Below the pieces are notes generated by a model. That model was not told the origin of the DNA, ran no database searches, and saw only the letters and a list, made by a program, of their open reading frames with translations. The position numbers and the translations under genes are program-made. 64,000 nucleotides of DNA from NCBI GenBank assembly GCA_003254905.1, contig QANU01021229.1:1-64000 (forward strand). The letters are read 5' to 3'. The stretch is from Nissolia schottii. Lineage: Eukaryota > Streptophyta > Magnoliopsida > Fabales > Fabaceae. Shown one piece after another: positions 37,501-48,853 of this stretch; position 1 is the stretch's first letter, and the number at the start of each line of letters is the position of its first letter.

Positions 37501-38299
37501 ACTCCCTCTCCCCCGGGCTCTATGAATGTACCTCCACAATCAGTTTCAGTTTTCAGGCCACCTTACCATCCTAATTTCTTCCCATATGGCCACTACTACC
37601 CCCCAATCTATATGTCACCAATGCACCACCAATTTTTGAGCCACAATGGCTTCCCTCAACAGCCATCAGCAGGCAATATGTATCTACCAGCGGCAGCTGC
37701 CGGAATCAAATACCCTTTCCCGCAATTCAAGGCTGGAGCAAACGCGGGAAATACAGCACACTATGGTGTTCCTTCCAGTTCATTTGTCCCCCCACCAGTT
37801 GGATATGCTCCTAGCCCAACAGTGAATACTGGAAGCTCCACCGGAAATGAAGATCTTGCAGGAGGGTCTCCAGTTAAGGAGAATCACATATATACGACTG
37901 GACAGGTGGTTTGGTCACTTATAATTGTTTTGTTTCACCGTTTTCTTTTTCCAGATATAGTAGATCATTGTTCTGTTATACTCATATTTTACCATTTTGG
38001 TTTTTTTGCAGAGTGAAGGCTCTGGTGTGTGGATACCTGTGCCAGGCCAGGATGTATCCAATTTGCAACTTAATTCTATGTTTAATCTTACCACCCAGGG
38101 ACATCTCACCTTCCCCTCAACGCAGACTAGTCATGGGGCATTTGCCGGTATCTATCAACCAGTGCCAGCAATAGCTCCGCCTTCAACCCTTTTGCAACAG
38201 TCTCAGGCAGTGGCTGGGCCTGTTGAAAATGTAGGTCCCCCTTCAGGTGCTTATCAGCAGCCTCAGCATGCACAGATCAATTGGAATTCTAATTTTTAG
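28313..38299 (+). CDS. GBF-interacting protein 1-like (DUF1296)
   Basis: Predicted exons 28313-28481, 29168-29211, 29734-29833, 31128-31251, 31683-32257, 32730-32973, 36333-36618, 37480-37905 and 38012-38299 splice in frame to about 751 aa. In Arabidopsis the family founder binds G-box factors and enhances their DNA binding. The N-terminal GIP1 domain (residues 1-71) is clear: IPSNVRKTIQDIREITGKQH, DDEIYAVLRECSMDPNETAQ, then DTFHEVRRRRDRKKE across the first intron. The middle is Ser-rich; SGLTFGSFDSFG is the conserved motif. The C-terminus is Pro/Gln/Tyr-rich and ends QHAQINWNSNF. After ISQLPNFV the family usually has a segment with a YYAQFYR-type motif; none is visible between 36619 and 37480. 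The 36333 acceptor was chosen for frame and is less certain. Intron 6 holds an LTR, intron 3 a MITE. Confidence 0.85.
28561..28583. repeat. (TA)n microsatellite in intron 1 of the GIP1-like gene
   Basis: A run of TA dinucleotides. Confidence 0.85.
30077..30542. mobile_element. Harbinger-like MITE in intron 3 of the GIP1-like gene
   Basis: The element at 30080-30539 starts GTGTGTGTTTGG and ends CCAAACATACAC (11 of 12 complementary). TAA flanks both ends (30077-30079 and 30540-30542). It is 460 bp, AT-rich and non-coding. Confidence 0.6.
34018..34090 (+). repeat. (GCAAR)n short tandem repeat inside the solo LTR
   Basis: GCAAG/GCAAA pentamers repeat irregularly, giving a Lys/Gln-only open frame. 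Confidence 0.7.
34449..34778 (-). pseudogene. Gypsy integrase C-terminal fragment
   Basis: A 109-residue open minus-strand frame reads RGRILMAQSRQKSYSDSRR, EFEEGDHVFLRI, KLSPQFIGPFQILRRVG and ALPPNLANIHNVFHISKLRKH. These are the successive motifs of the Gypsy integrase C-terminal (GPY/F) region. It has no catalytic core and lies antisense to the surrounding LTR. Confidence 0.8.
35386..36332. other. Remainder of intron 6 of the GIP1-like gene
   Basis: Contains an 18-bp tandem repeat (TTAGTTAATTTCCTAGTA, about 35924-35960) and GCGC-containing repeat debris near 35970-36120. No additional coding exon could be recognised. Confidence 0.4.
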
Positions 38300-38474
38300 G
38301 CTCGAAAACATGTTGTTGTTGGCATAACCCACAAACGCACATGGTATGTGCTCGAATCCAGTAAGTATGGAAGGCTGGCCTGATTTGAGTGTAAATAAGA
38401 ATTGCGGCCGAAAATGAGTTAGAAAATTGGTACTGTCTTTTGCCGAGATATTTTATTGTAACGATTTTGAGGGG

Positions 38475-38524
38475 TGCTAAGTAGCCAGGGATTTTCCCTT
38501 GCTAAGTAGCCAGGGATTTTCCCT
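38475..38524 (+). repeat. Exact 25-bp tandem duplication in the GIP1-like 3' UTR
   Basis: TGCTAAGTAGCCAGGG... (25 bp) occurs twice head to tail, 38475-38499 and 38500-38524, about 175 bp past the stop codon. Confidence 0.9.
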
Positions 38525-39306
38525 TTCTTTCTCTCGTTTCTTCTGTCTTTTGAAATTTGAGCTTTTGGTTTATTTGGCCGCCATTGCCCCTGAAAAGAAC
38601 ATTTTAGTTGTTGCTACAAGGAACTTAGTATCCTAGTGACATTATAGGAAGCCAAGAGTTCAATAGTGTAGGTGAGATTTATCAATTTTTCCTCTCTTGT
38701 TCTCACCTGTATATTACATTTTGATAGAAGACGACACAGAATTATACAATTCAATTTTGGTACCTGAGAGTTGTGGCTTGATCCGTATGAGCATTCTATT
38801 TCTCTCCTGTTGATGTTTGTTAATTCTTAACGTGCTCTCTTTTTTGCTTTAGGAATTTCAAACTTCCAAGTACTAACCATTAATTGCAAGTCGGTACGCG
38901 TCCTTTTCCCCTTTGTTGACACATTCATATTTTCCTGAATCATAAAAGATACTTTATCTGACCTATTAAACTGAGCACTTTTTAAGTTTAGAGTTTTAAA
39001 ATATTTGTTCATTGTAATTATTTTTTTAATTTATACCTCTAATTATACTAAAGTGAAATATTTATCAGTATAATGGACATAAAGTATAATGGATATAAAT
39101 AAAGTAATAACTGTATTTGAAATGATTTTCTTTATATACTGAAAAATTTGTCAATTCATGTGCATTTACCAAGATACCTTTTTTATTTTTAACTTTATCA
39201 AGATGCCAATTCGATCTCCTAGGGATTAGGGTTTTATGAATCTTTGGTAGCGTGTGAGGTTAAGGGTTGCATTATTTTCTATTCTTATCTCTAAGAAATG
39301 GTTAAA

Positions 39307-40222
39307 TGATTATCAATTTCTCATTACCATTTTGGTTTCTTTTCTCAAAATTTCCCTATGTTTTTTAACAATTCATTAATGGCCAATTACCAAAAAGCAT
39401 TAAGCATAGAGAAATCAATTCACAACAAACACAATTGAATAACGACGAAATTCGAATTACGAAAATGTATTAGGGTTACATCATCCTCCCAATCAAAAGG
39501 GGAATTAGTGCATGATGAGAAAATTGAAATTAACAATCAATAATGAAAAAATAGGAAAATACATAGAAGATAGAGAAGCCTTGGAATTGAATCACGATCC
39601 AATCGATTTTCCTCCTTGGCCTTTTTGAGACTTCTAGTATGTTCTTTCTCTCTCCACCTCGATGATGGAAAAAGTAGTGAAAAGTGGTGAAAAATATGAG
39701 TAAATGTGGAATGGTTTGGTATTCTTTTCGTTGGCTCGTTTTAACCTAGGTTTTCACGCGTTTTGGGCTTTTTGCAATCATGTCTCGTGCGAGACACCAT
39801 TATTGATATTGATATTGATATTCACTCTTTGTTTACATCTTGTGTGAGACGTCTTCACTGAATTCCAATCCTTGCTTTCTGTTATCTATGTCTCGCGCAA
39901 GATGAAGTCACGCCTTACGCGAGATCAAGTCACGTCTCGCGTGAGATGTCTTTCAAAATTCCTATTTTTCCTTTCTGTTTACCTTGTCTCGCGCGAGACA
40001 ATTAATACTCCTTAGGTCTCGCGCGAGATGCTTCTTTAACTCACATTTTGGCTCATTTTCTTGAATTTCGGACCTTGAAACACGTAAACAAACATTAAAC
40101 ATACCAAAAATAAAAATACAATTAAGTCCAACCAATCATGCATCAAACTCACTCATCCTAACCTATTCTAGCTAAAAACTACAGAAAAAGTAATCAAAGA
40201 TAACTCTTGTTGGAGTGTTATC
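39307..40222 (-). repeat. LTR, minus orientation, with TCTCGCGCGAGA motif array
   Basis: Read on the minus strand it begins near 40222 with GATAACACTCC...GAGTTATC and ends near 39307 with GATAATCA. Five or more TCTCGCGCGAGA-like palindromes lie at 39782-40030. Its 39307-39560 part is highly similar to 55211-55465, and its start resembles 15776. No target duplication was found. Confidence 0.55.
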
Positions 40223-40226
40223 GGCA

Positions 40227-41150
40227 ACTGGAACAAAATACTACAAGAATAAGATATGAATGGACATCGGTGTAGCTAGTAACTCATGATACCATTGGTT
40301 ATCAAAAAACACATCATGGATCTTCAAATTAGTATCACTAATGTGCACACAGGGAACAAGCGCACACAAAGGACCCTCATCAAGCCACTTATCATACCAA
40401 AGCGACAAGTCCCCTTTGCCCACCTGGAACTCGAAACCATCTCCAAGCCCAACCATAACCGTCATGATAGACTTCCACACCACAGAATGTTGCTGGTGAT
40501 TACAATCAAGACGTAACCCATGTTTAGCATATTTACTCAGTAAGAGATGAACCCACAACTTCTAAGGACGATTCACAAGAGCCCAAACTAGCTTACCAAG
40601 AGAGCCGTATTCTGCAACCTCCCATAAGCTTCAGTCTTGTGACAGTATCTGAGCTGACCAAATACCAGCCACGCGACTTGCTAGAATTCCCTTGCCAAGT
40701 AAAACAACAAATGGAAGAATCAATATAATCACAAATGTTGCTGGCTAACCAGAAATTCTGCATCACATAGGCAGGTGTTGAGGATAACATAGAAGTAGCA
40801 AGTGCCAACCATCTAGGTTTATTCAACAATTTTCCTTTCCAGCTTGCGAATTGAGATTGCAACTTGTCAATGATAAAAATTAAAATCAGCCTTGTTGAGC
40901 CGACCATTAATTAGTGGGAACCCCAAGTATTTTCTCAACTTGGATGTCTGAGGAATGGACGCAATTCCAACAAACTGATCACACTTGGGTCTGGAAATAT
41001 ATTTTGAGGCCATGGATCTAGATTTCTCCAAATTCACCTTAAACCCCAAAGGCCAACAAAAGAGCTCCAACACATCCCCTTACCAACAGAACCCGCGCCT
41101 TCTTAGCTTTGACAAAGAGAAGGCAATCATCCAATGACTGCCGACTCACG
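40227..41150 (-). pseudogene. L1-type LINE remnant: reverse transcriptase end and zf-RVT region
   Basis: Successive minus-strand frames give LDDCLLFVKAKKA at about 41100-41140 (the YxDD-type catalytic loop, in family form ADDCLLF), then LGFKVNLEKSR and LRKYLGFPL (41073-40870), KLQSQFASWKGKLLNKPRWLAL (about 40860-40800), and WKSIM...VGKGDLSLWYDKWLDEGPL (40500-40380). That is the normal order of a plant L1 ORF2 3' half. At least two frame changes and several stops break it. Confidence 0.75.
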
Positions 41151-41205
41151 AATCATGACGTTGCTGCAACTGACCATGATCCCCATTCATTGCTACTTCT
41201 ACATC

Positions 41206-43790
41206 CTAATCTGCAACTAGAGGGAGAGATTGAGGGGTGCCAACTCTAGGGAGAGCCTCAGTGAATGAGTGACCACCAAAGCACCCATGGGACGTTTCGA
41301 AACATGGACATACATATGCAACACATAATAATACTATACATCCGAAAGTATCATAATAATAGATAAAACTTTCATAAACACATTTAAAATCAATAATATT
41401 TTGGGAGATATTTAGATAGATGGATCCCGGGCAATACGGTTTAGCTGTTCGTGACAATGTCCGAGCTTTACGGGCTTTCCTTATTCTACATGAAATATGA
41501 TACATGATATCGGCCCTCACGGGCTACCTATGTTCAGGATTCACGGTCTTGCCCTAATTATTCTATATGTATGAATCCTATTTTAGTACAAGGTATACCA
41601 GGGTCAACTTAAGTTGCCGCTGACCTATCATTCTATCTTAGATCTCACTCCCATAAAAACAACTTAAATATAATAGCATGATTGTGATAACTGATAACTA
41701 ATAATTGAAATAACTAACATTTAAAATCCATCATGATTATACACATGCAACATGATGGTCTTTATGCAATAAAACAATTGTCCCATGACATTCCTAAAAA
41801 GGTTTTCATGATTTTCTAAATCTTTTTGTAAACTATTTCATAACTGTTATAAAGATAAATATATTTTTGTAAATAAAATAAATACATTTCTATAAAAGAT
41901 TTCAATGAAATAATTTCATAAATGCTTTCCTAAAATAAATCCTCCTTTCTAAAAAATGGCTTTCCATAAGACAAATCATTATTTTTATAGAATGTGGAAA
42001 ATACTAAAACTAAATCAAGCTTATAAAATATGAACATAAAATAATGAATAAAATAGACCTTAAGCAACAACTCACTCACCTGGAGTTGCTGAATACTGAC
42101 TGTCGTCCCTCGAGAGCTCAGTAGGAACTCGAGCAACACTGCTGACTGATTCGAAACACTCTAACGACATGAAATTGACACCCTATGTGGAGGCACTACT
42201 TCCCCATGAACACAAATAAAACTTGAGCTTAAAAGAAAGTTTGCGCTCAAATGACAACCTTTAGAACTCTCTGAGTGAATTGGCAAGTAAAAACACACAA
42301 GAGAGACTTCTATTTATAGGGGGAGCTCAAGACCCCCTCTAGACACACTATTTGACTTGGGACTTCTCCCCCGTACCGTTGCAGCGCATTGGGGACATTG
42401 CAATGACAACTTCGCTGTGCCACTATAGCGCGTTGGGAATGTGCAGTGGCTTGTTGTTTCGGATTTTTTTCTTCTCTTTTACGGGTCACCACACTAATAG
42501 ATAGAGGAGTATGTTGTCAACTCAATGAATGGATACCACAATACCACTCAAATAGCATATCCTAAACATAGTAAGCATGTATATTATTTAGAAATAAATA
42601 AATAACTAAATAATCAACAAGCAACTGAATACTAGGCATACAATACTATTGTCTAAGTTATACTAAGGATATTGAGTTTTATTGACAAGAATCATTGAGC
42701 AAATCTGTCCACCTCCGACTAAGGGTTTAAGGAGAGACGGATCTCAGCCTCAGTCAAGGAGGAAAGAGCCCAACCTTGCTTTGCCAGGATAGTTCCTTGT
42801 GGTACTAAATAAAGGGGTACGCTAAACTTGTAGGGTATGCTAAGAATCTATAGGTATGCCAAACCTGCATCTAGGACTCACTAGGTACGCTAAACTCGTG
42901 CCAAAGAATTGAAATATAACAATGAATAATAATACTGAAATCATAAGTATGTTATCCTATGGTGCACATGAATTAATAATTATGATATTAAATAATGTTG
43001 GTGATCTAAGTATGGCTCGTTACTACTTACTTGTTATTAAACTCAACATAACCTAAGTTATTAGTCATTAGGAAATCCTAACATAATCCTAGCATATAAA
43101 TCTCTATCGAAGCTTACGCATGCCATTACTAAGCATATAATGAATAAATTAACAATTAAATCACTACATAAACAATTAAATAAATAAATGAGACATATAA
43201 GCAAAATTGAATCTATTGACGATATTGCAAAAGGGCACGCACAACCGTCGACATACCGAGACCTTTACTCACCTAGAATAGCCCGATGGTGAGGAGCACT
43301 GACATTAGAAGTTCCAAGCAACGTAGTGTTGGCACCTGAATTGGCCAACAAGCACCACACCATAAGAAAACTCATAAACTAAAGGAAAACTACTACTGTA
43401 GGGTGTTGTTGTGGCAAACCAAGATTACTATGGTGAACCAGCATCGCCATGGCTGTTGATGACCGGCACAACTTCACCATTACCATAGTAGTGGCAACTA
43501 GGCCTATTACCCTAATCCACCCTAAAAGACTAGAAACCTACCCTAGTGAAGACGTTGCATCTTCACAAAGAAAACTTGAGCAAAATTCACAACACTTAGT
43601 GGAACCTTGAGAGCTCTCAAGGAAATTAGCAATTGAAACTCTACTAGGGAATCTCTATTCATAGGGGGAGGAAACCCCCTCCTCAAGCCACACAAATTCG
43701 GTGGCGAAGCTCCGTACTATTGTAACACTTCGGGACTGCTGCAGTGTTGCCTCTTCTCCATGCCGCAACAACGGTTGCTTAGTCTTATAT
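41206..43790 (-). repeat. Gypsy LTR sequences, two related units
   Basis: Two units share a layout on the minus strand: GC-containing short motifs (42380-42440 and 43690-43870), a TATA box (CCTATAAATAGA at 42309-42320; CCTATGAATAGAG at 43653-43665), a pair of G/C runs around it, then an AT-rich stretch. A GGTA(C/T)GC(C/T)AAAC minisatellite lies at 42815-42900. Exact LTR borders could not be set. Confidence 0.5.
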
Positions 43791-43792
43791 CA

Positions 43793-44600
43793 CTATAGTG
43801 CTTGGGGACCACTACAATGGTTGCTTAGTATCATACCCTTGCAGTGCTTGGGGATTTCTCCAACGGTTTTGTCAAATCGTATTGGACTGACCGAAACTAT
43901 AATCATACCTGAGGGATGAAAAAGATATGAGTAATTTTCTTTCATTGCATCATTCGCTTCCCAAGTTGCTTCCTCTCCAGAGTGATTCCTCCAAATGACC
44001 TTTATTGAGGCCACTTCCTTCGAGCAAAGCTTCTTGACTTGCCTGTCTACTATAGCAACTAGTTCCTCTTTGTAGGACATGTCTGGATCTACCCTAAAAT
44101 CTTGTTGTAAAATAATGTGTTTGTTGTCACGAATGTATCGCCTGAGCATCAAAACATTGAATACAGGATGAACCGTCACCAAACTGGGAGGTAGTGCCAA
44201 CTTGAAAGCCATTGCACCAACCTTTTTCATGATCTCAAATGGATCGATGTAATGAGGGTTAAGCTTCACTCGCTTATGAAATGTACCAACCCCTTCATGG
44301 GGGATACCTTCATGAAGACCTTCTCCATTATATCAAACTCTAGACTGTGTCGGTGCTGATCGACCTGTGAGTTCTGCTGTGACTATGCTATTAACTTCTC
44401 TCGGATCAATTTTATCTTGTCTATAGCATCTTGGATTATGTAAGGGGCAAAAGTCTTAGCCGCACCTACTTCAAATCAACCAATGGGGTATGTGCAACAT
44501 CACCCACATAGAGCCTCAAATGGCGCCATTTGAATACTTTCTTTGTAACTATTATTATATGCAAACTTGACCAATGATATATTCTTTTCCCAACATTATT
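43793..44600 (-). pseudogene. Gypsy integrase remnant with chromodomain-like end
   Basis: Upstream, broken frames read MAPFEALCG, then DAIDKIKLIREKL and EKVFMKVSPMKGL. An open 158-residue frame (44269-43793) then gives YIDPFEIMKKVGAMAFKLALPP, HPVFNVLMLRRYI, and a chromodomain-like end with VIWRNHSGEEATWE. The order fits a chromovirus-type Gypsy element whose 3' LTR follows on the same strand at 43.7 kb. Confidence 0.75.
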
Positions 44601-46250
44601 TATGCAATTTTAATTGTACATAATTTTATATTTTATATAATATAATAAATGAAAAATATTATATTTAATTTAATATTTGATGATAATTATTTTTGAGACA
44701 TATAAAAAATTTATAGTTCTTACTCTTTAGATTTTTGTACAATAATATTTAACTTACCCTTAATTATAATTTGATTGATTTTTTTTTCTTTAAGGCAAAA
44801 TAAAATGTAATTTTTTAGATTATCAGTATATCTTAGATATGTTTACACATTAGTTTACACATTTTATGTTAACATTAAAAATTTTCTATAGTAAACAATA
44901 TTAAATATATATTTGAACTTATTTAATTTTATAATAAAATATTTAGTTAAAATTTTTACTCAACCAAAAAAAAATGTAAATATATTACAATATGTTTCAG
45001 ACTATAGTGAAAAGACTTACACCTAAACTTTCGTAATTAGTTGTGTAATTTAATTTCTACGTACATTTACGTTTATAAATAAGAAATAGATTAAATTAAA
45101 AAATATTATATTTATTTTATATTTAAAGTGAATTATTTTGAGATGTGCAAACATTTATAAATTTTACTCTTTAGATTTGTATTATAATAATAATAATAAT
45201 AATTAATTAAGTTGTAATCATAATTTGATAAAAAATTTATTATTAAATACATAAAATAAGATGTAAATTCTTAATTTGTCATGTTATCTTATATATTTGT
45301 ATAAATAAGTAATTTTTTACATCATATGCTAATACTAAAAATTGTTATACTTTGACTTCTACACTCAGTTATAGAAGATGTAAAGTTTAAAATAATGTAA
45401 ATGAGAAAAATGAAAGGTCAAAAACCAATGAAAAGAGTTAATAATAATTAAAATAATCTTTAAAAGAAGAAATAACACAAACACTCCTAAACTTTCACTC
45501 AATTGCAGGTAGTTACCATAAACTTTTAAATCTTCTAATATAACCCTTAAACTTTCAATCACTTACAAATAGTCACCATTAATCATCAAATCTCTTAATT
45601 ACATTCTTAAACCTTAATTTACTTAGAAAGAATCACCTAAAATTAGAAAAAAATTTAATTAATTTCTTAAGCTACAATAATTTAACACCATCAATAGCAT
45701 CATATAAAGAATCAATGTCCCTACAATGGTCAAGAAAAAGGAAAGATGATAAAGGAAAAAAGAAAAACACCAACAAAAAATTAAACTGTCAAATGAATAA
45801 CCAAAGAAGAAATTAAGAATATGAAAATCATTTGAATATTATATATATATATATAATTTATAAATACTTTTGTTATACTTATATCATTAGATTTTCATTT
45901 TATTATAAATAATTAATTATTTTCTCATTACATGGATATTACACTTTTATTATTAAAGTTCTATTTACTAAATTATTTACAACAAAACACATCAATTTTG
46001 GTAACTTTATTTACCCGCCCATTGATCTAAATCTATAGTTGATCTAATTAACGAAATGCCTGAATGCCAAAAGAAGTGAGTTTTATAAATGTTCAGTTTT
46101 CTCACCAAACCAAATTTAATTCATTTTCTTGACATGTTCAGATGTTCTTATGTCATACTATCATATTGGGCTGAAAGGGTATGTGAGAGGGGGTCACACC
46201 AACAACATGCCATGAAAAGTATGTGGCATACCAACCAAAATTCTGCACTC
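44600..46250. repeat. AT-rich spacer with diverged direct repeats
   Basis: About 250 bp at 44645-44895 recurs in diverged form at 45090-45350 (shared blocks AAAATATTATATTTA, TTTTGAGA, ACTCTTTAGATTT). At 45470-45645 a unit of about 60 bp starting CTTAAACTTTCA is repeated nearly three times. No gene was seen. Confidence 0.45.
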
Positions 46251-46251
46251 C

Positions 46252-46260
46252 CATATATAG
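46252..46260 (+). promoter_or_regulatory. Likely TATA box of ABCG26
   Basis: CATATATAG lies 110 bp upstream of the start codon, leaving about 80 bp of 5' UTR. Confidence 0.5.
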
Positions 46261-46369
46261 GCAAGCTCTTGGTCTGATGCAGTTGACTCAAAAGCATCTG
46301 AAATTTTTTTACTATTAGACTATTAAGCTTTTCAAAACTATTGCATTTTAGTTACTTTCTTCTTAGATA

Positions 46370-48811
46370 ATGGATATTAGTAGAGAGGACGAGATTGAGG
46401 ACATGTCAATGTCACCCCCATTAGTAGGTTCCATGGACATACCAGGCTGTAATGACTTTGATCACAACAAAAACGAGTTTATGCCTCATGCATACCATGG
46501 GAATAGGTGCTCAGAGATTGACATACAAATTGAGGATTCCAGTTTCAACCAAAGTCGACCCCTCCCCATATTTCTCAAGGTACTTGTGACTAGTGGCTTT
46601 AATATACATGAGAAATTATTGTCATAGTATGCCATACAAGTGACATTTCTAAGCACAAGTGGTTGGTCCTCTTTGTGTAATAATTGAAATGTCATTTATT
46701 TGTAGTCTGTAACATGTTTAACATGACGCTTCATGATCACACATAAATTTCTCGTAATATACATCTTCATATGTGCATTTCTTTGCCCAATGTTGTTATT
46801 TACACACACATATCTGTGTGTGAGGGATCATAGTTGAAATGTGTGAATTTTAGTTTTGTAAGTGTGTGGTGTTGATATTTTGTCTTTATTATCACTCTGG
46901 TCTCGTGTTGTTTGAACAACTCAAAAATAGCCACCCAACCACCACCTACATAGAGAAACAAATGTTACAAAAACGAGAAACAAACATTACACAACAAAGA
47001 AACAAACATTACCACTAAACAGTTTTTGCGCGTTCCGTGCACACATATATTTAATATTGTTACAAAATAGAGAAACAAATATTGTCACTGAACATTTTGT
47101 ATGTTTGTGCATATGTGTATTTATTTATTTTTTGAATGGCTTGTTGAGTAAATGTGTTTGAGATATATATATAAGTAGCATTTTTTGTTATCAATATAAA
47201 TTTATTCTAAGTTAAGATCGTGTTTCACATTTATATGGCCAAAATGCACACTTGTTTAAATTCCCATCGCATAAAGGAAACACATAATTAACGTTGAGAA
47301 GTATCATGAACTATATATAGTATTCTGTTTTTTTGAAAAATTGAAACCACCTACATTTAATTCCACATTAATATGTGCAGTTTGAAGATGTAGAGTTTAA
47401 GGTGAGAAATAATATCCGAGCAGCTTCCAATAACCCTGTGAAGACAATGGTGTCAAAAGTAGCCACGCCACTCACTGTGGAAGAAGGCAGATACATTAAG
47501 ATTCTAAAGGGCATCACAGGAAGCATTGGCCCTGGCGAAATCCTTGCTCTGATGGGCCCTTCCGGCAGTGGGAAGACAACATTGCTCAGAGTTATTGGAG
47601 GAAGATTACTTGACAATGTGAAGGGAAAAATCACTTATAACGATGTTCGATATACTCCAGCCGTCAAGAGAAGGTTAAGTAGTTAACAATGCTTAATAGG
47701 CATATATATATATATGTGCTAATATTTTAATTTTCCGTTTCTTTTTTGTTTTTGGTTTTTTTTTTTTCTTGACTTGTAGGATTGGATTTGTGACACAAGA
47801 GGATATTCTTTTCCCACAATTAACTGTGGAAGAAACACTGGTCTTCTCTGCACTCTTAAGGCTACCAACCAATATGAGCAAGCAGCAGAAGTGTGCCAAA
47901 GTGGACACCACTATCAAGCAGCTAGGCCTTGAAAGGTTTGTTGCGTGACTAAGAGGTCTCCCTAACAATTCGGACAAATCAGATCATGACACATAATTTT
48001 TTTTTTTATTTGAATCACGCGTTATAATATTTGTTCGCGTTAACGTGTGTTTTGAACCATTGGAATTTTCTTGTTTCCCTGTAGATGCCGGCACACGAAA
48101 ATAGGAGGAGGATATCTCAAAGGCATATCAGGGGGAGAAAGGAAGAGAACCAGCATAGGCTATGAAATTCTTGTTGATCCTTCACTGCTGCTGCTCGATG
48201 AACCGACTTCAGGCCTTGATTCCACCTCAGCAAACAACCTCCTCCTCACCCTTCAGGGGCTTGCCAAGGTACCTCTTGACAAAAACTCGGCTGCTAGAAA
48301 GATGTGGCATGCCATTGACTCTCTTGGATCTTGGACCTACAAATCGAAAATCACAAGATATGGTGCTGGAAATAACATTTGATTTGCCTGCAGGCTGGAA
48401 GGACCATAATCACAACAATACACCAGCCATCCAGCAGAATCTTTCACATGTTTGACAAACTTCTTCTGATATCAGAAGGCTATCCAGTTTACTACGGGAA
48501 GGCCAGGGAATCGATGGAGTACTTTTCTTCCTTGAGGTTCGTGCCGGAAATACCGATGAATCCTGCGGAGTTCTTGCTTGACTTGGCAACTGGACAAGTG
48601 AATGACATAAGTGTTCCAGCAGATAGTTTGGAAGACCAGGAATCTGCTGACCCTTCTAAAGCCGTTATCAAAGTAAGAACTCATTAGGGTAGTGTTTGGA
48701 TGCTGTCCGGGGACAAAGGAAACAGAGACATTGGAAATAGAAACATGTTTGAAGAAACGGATGAGACATAAACTTTCAATTATCAATGTCTCAGGAAAAA
48801 AATTTAAACTA

Positions 48812-48853
<42 letters not shown>

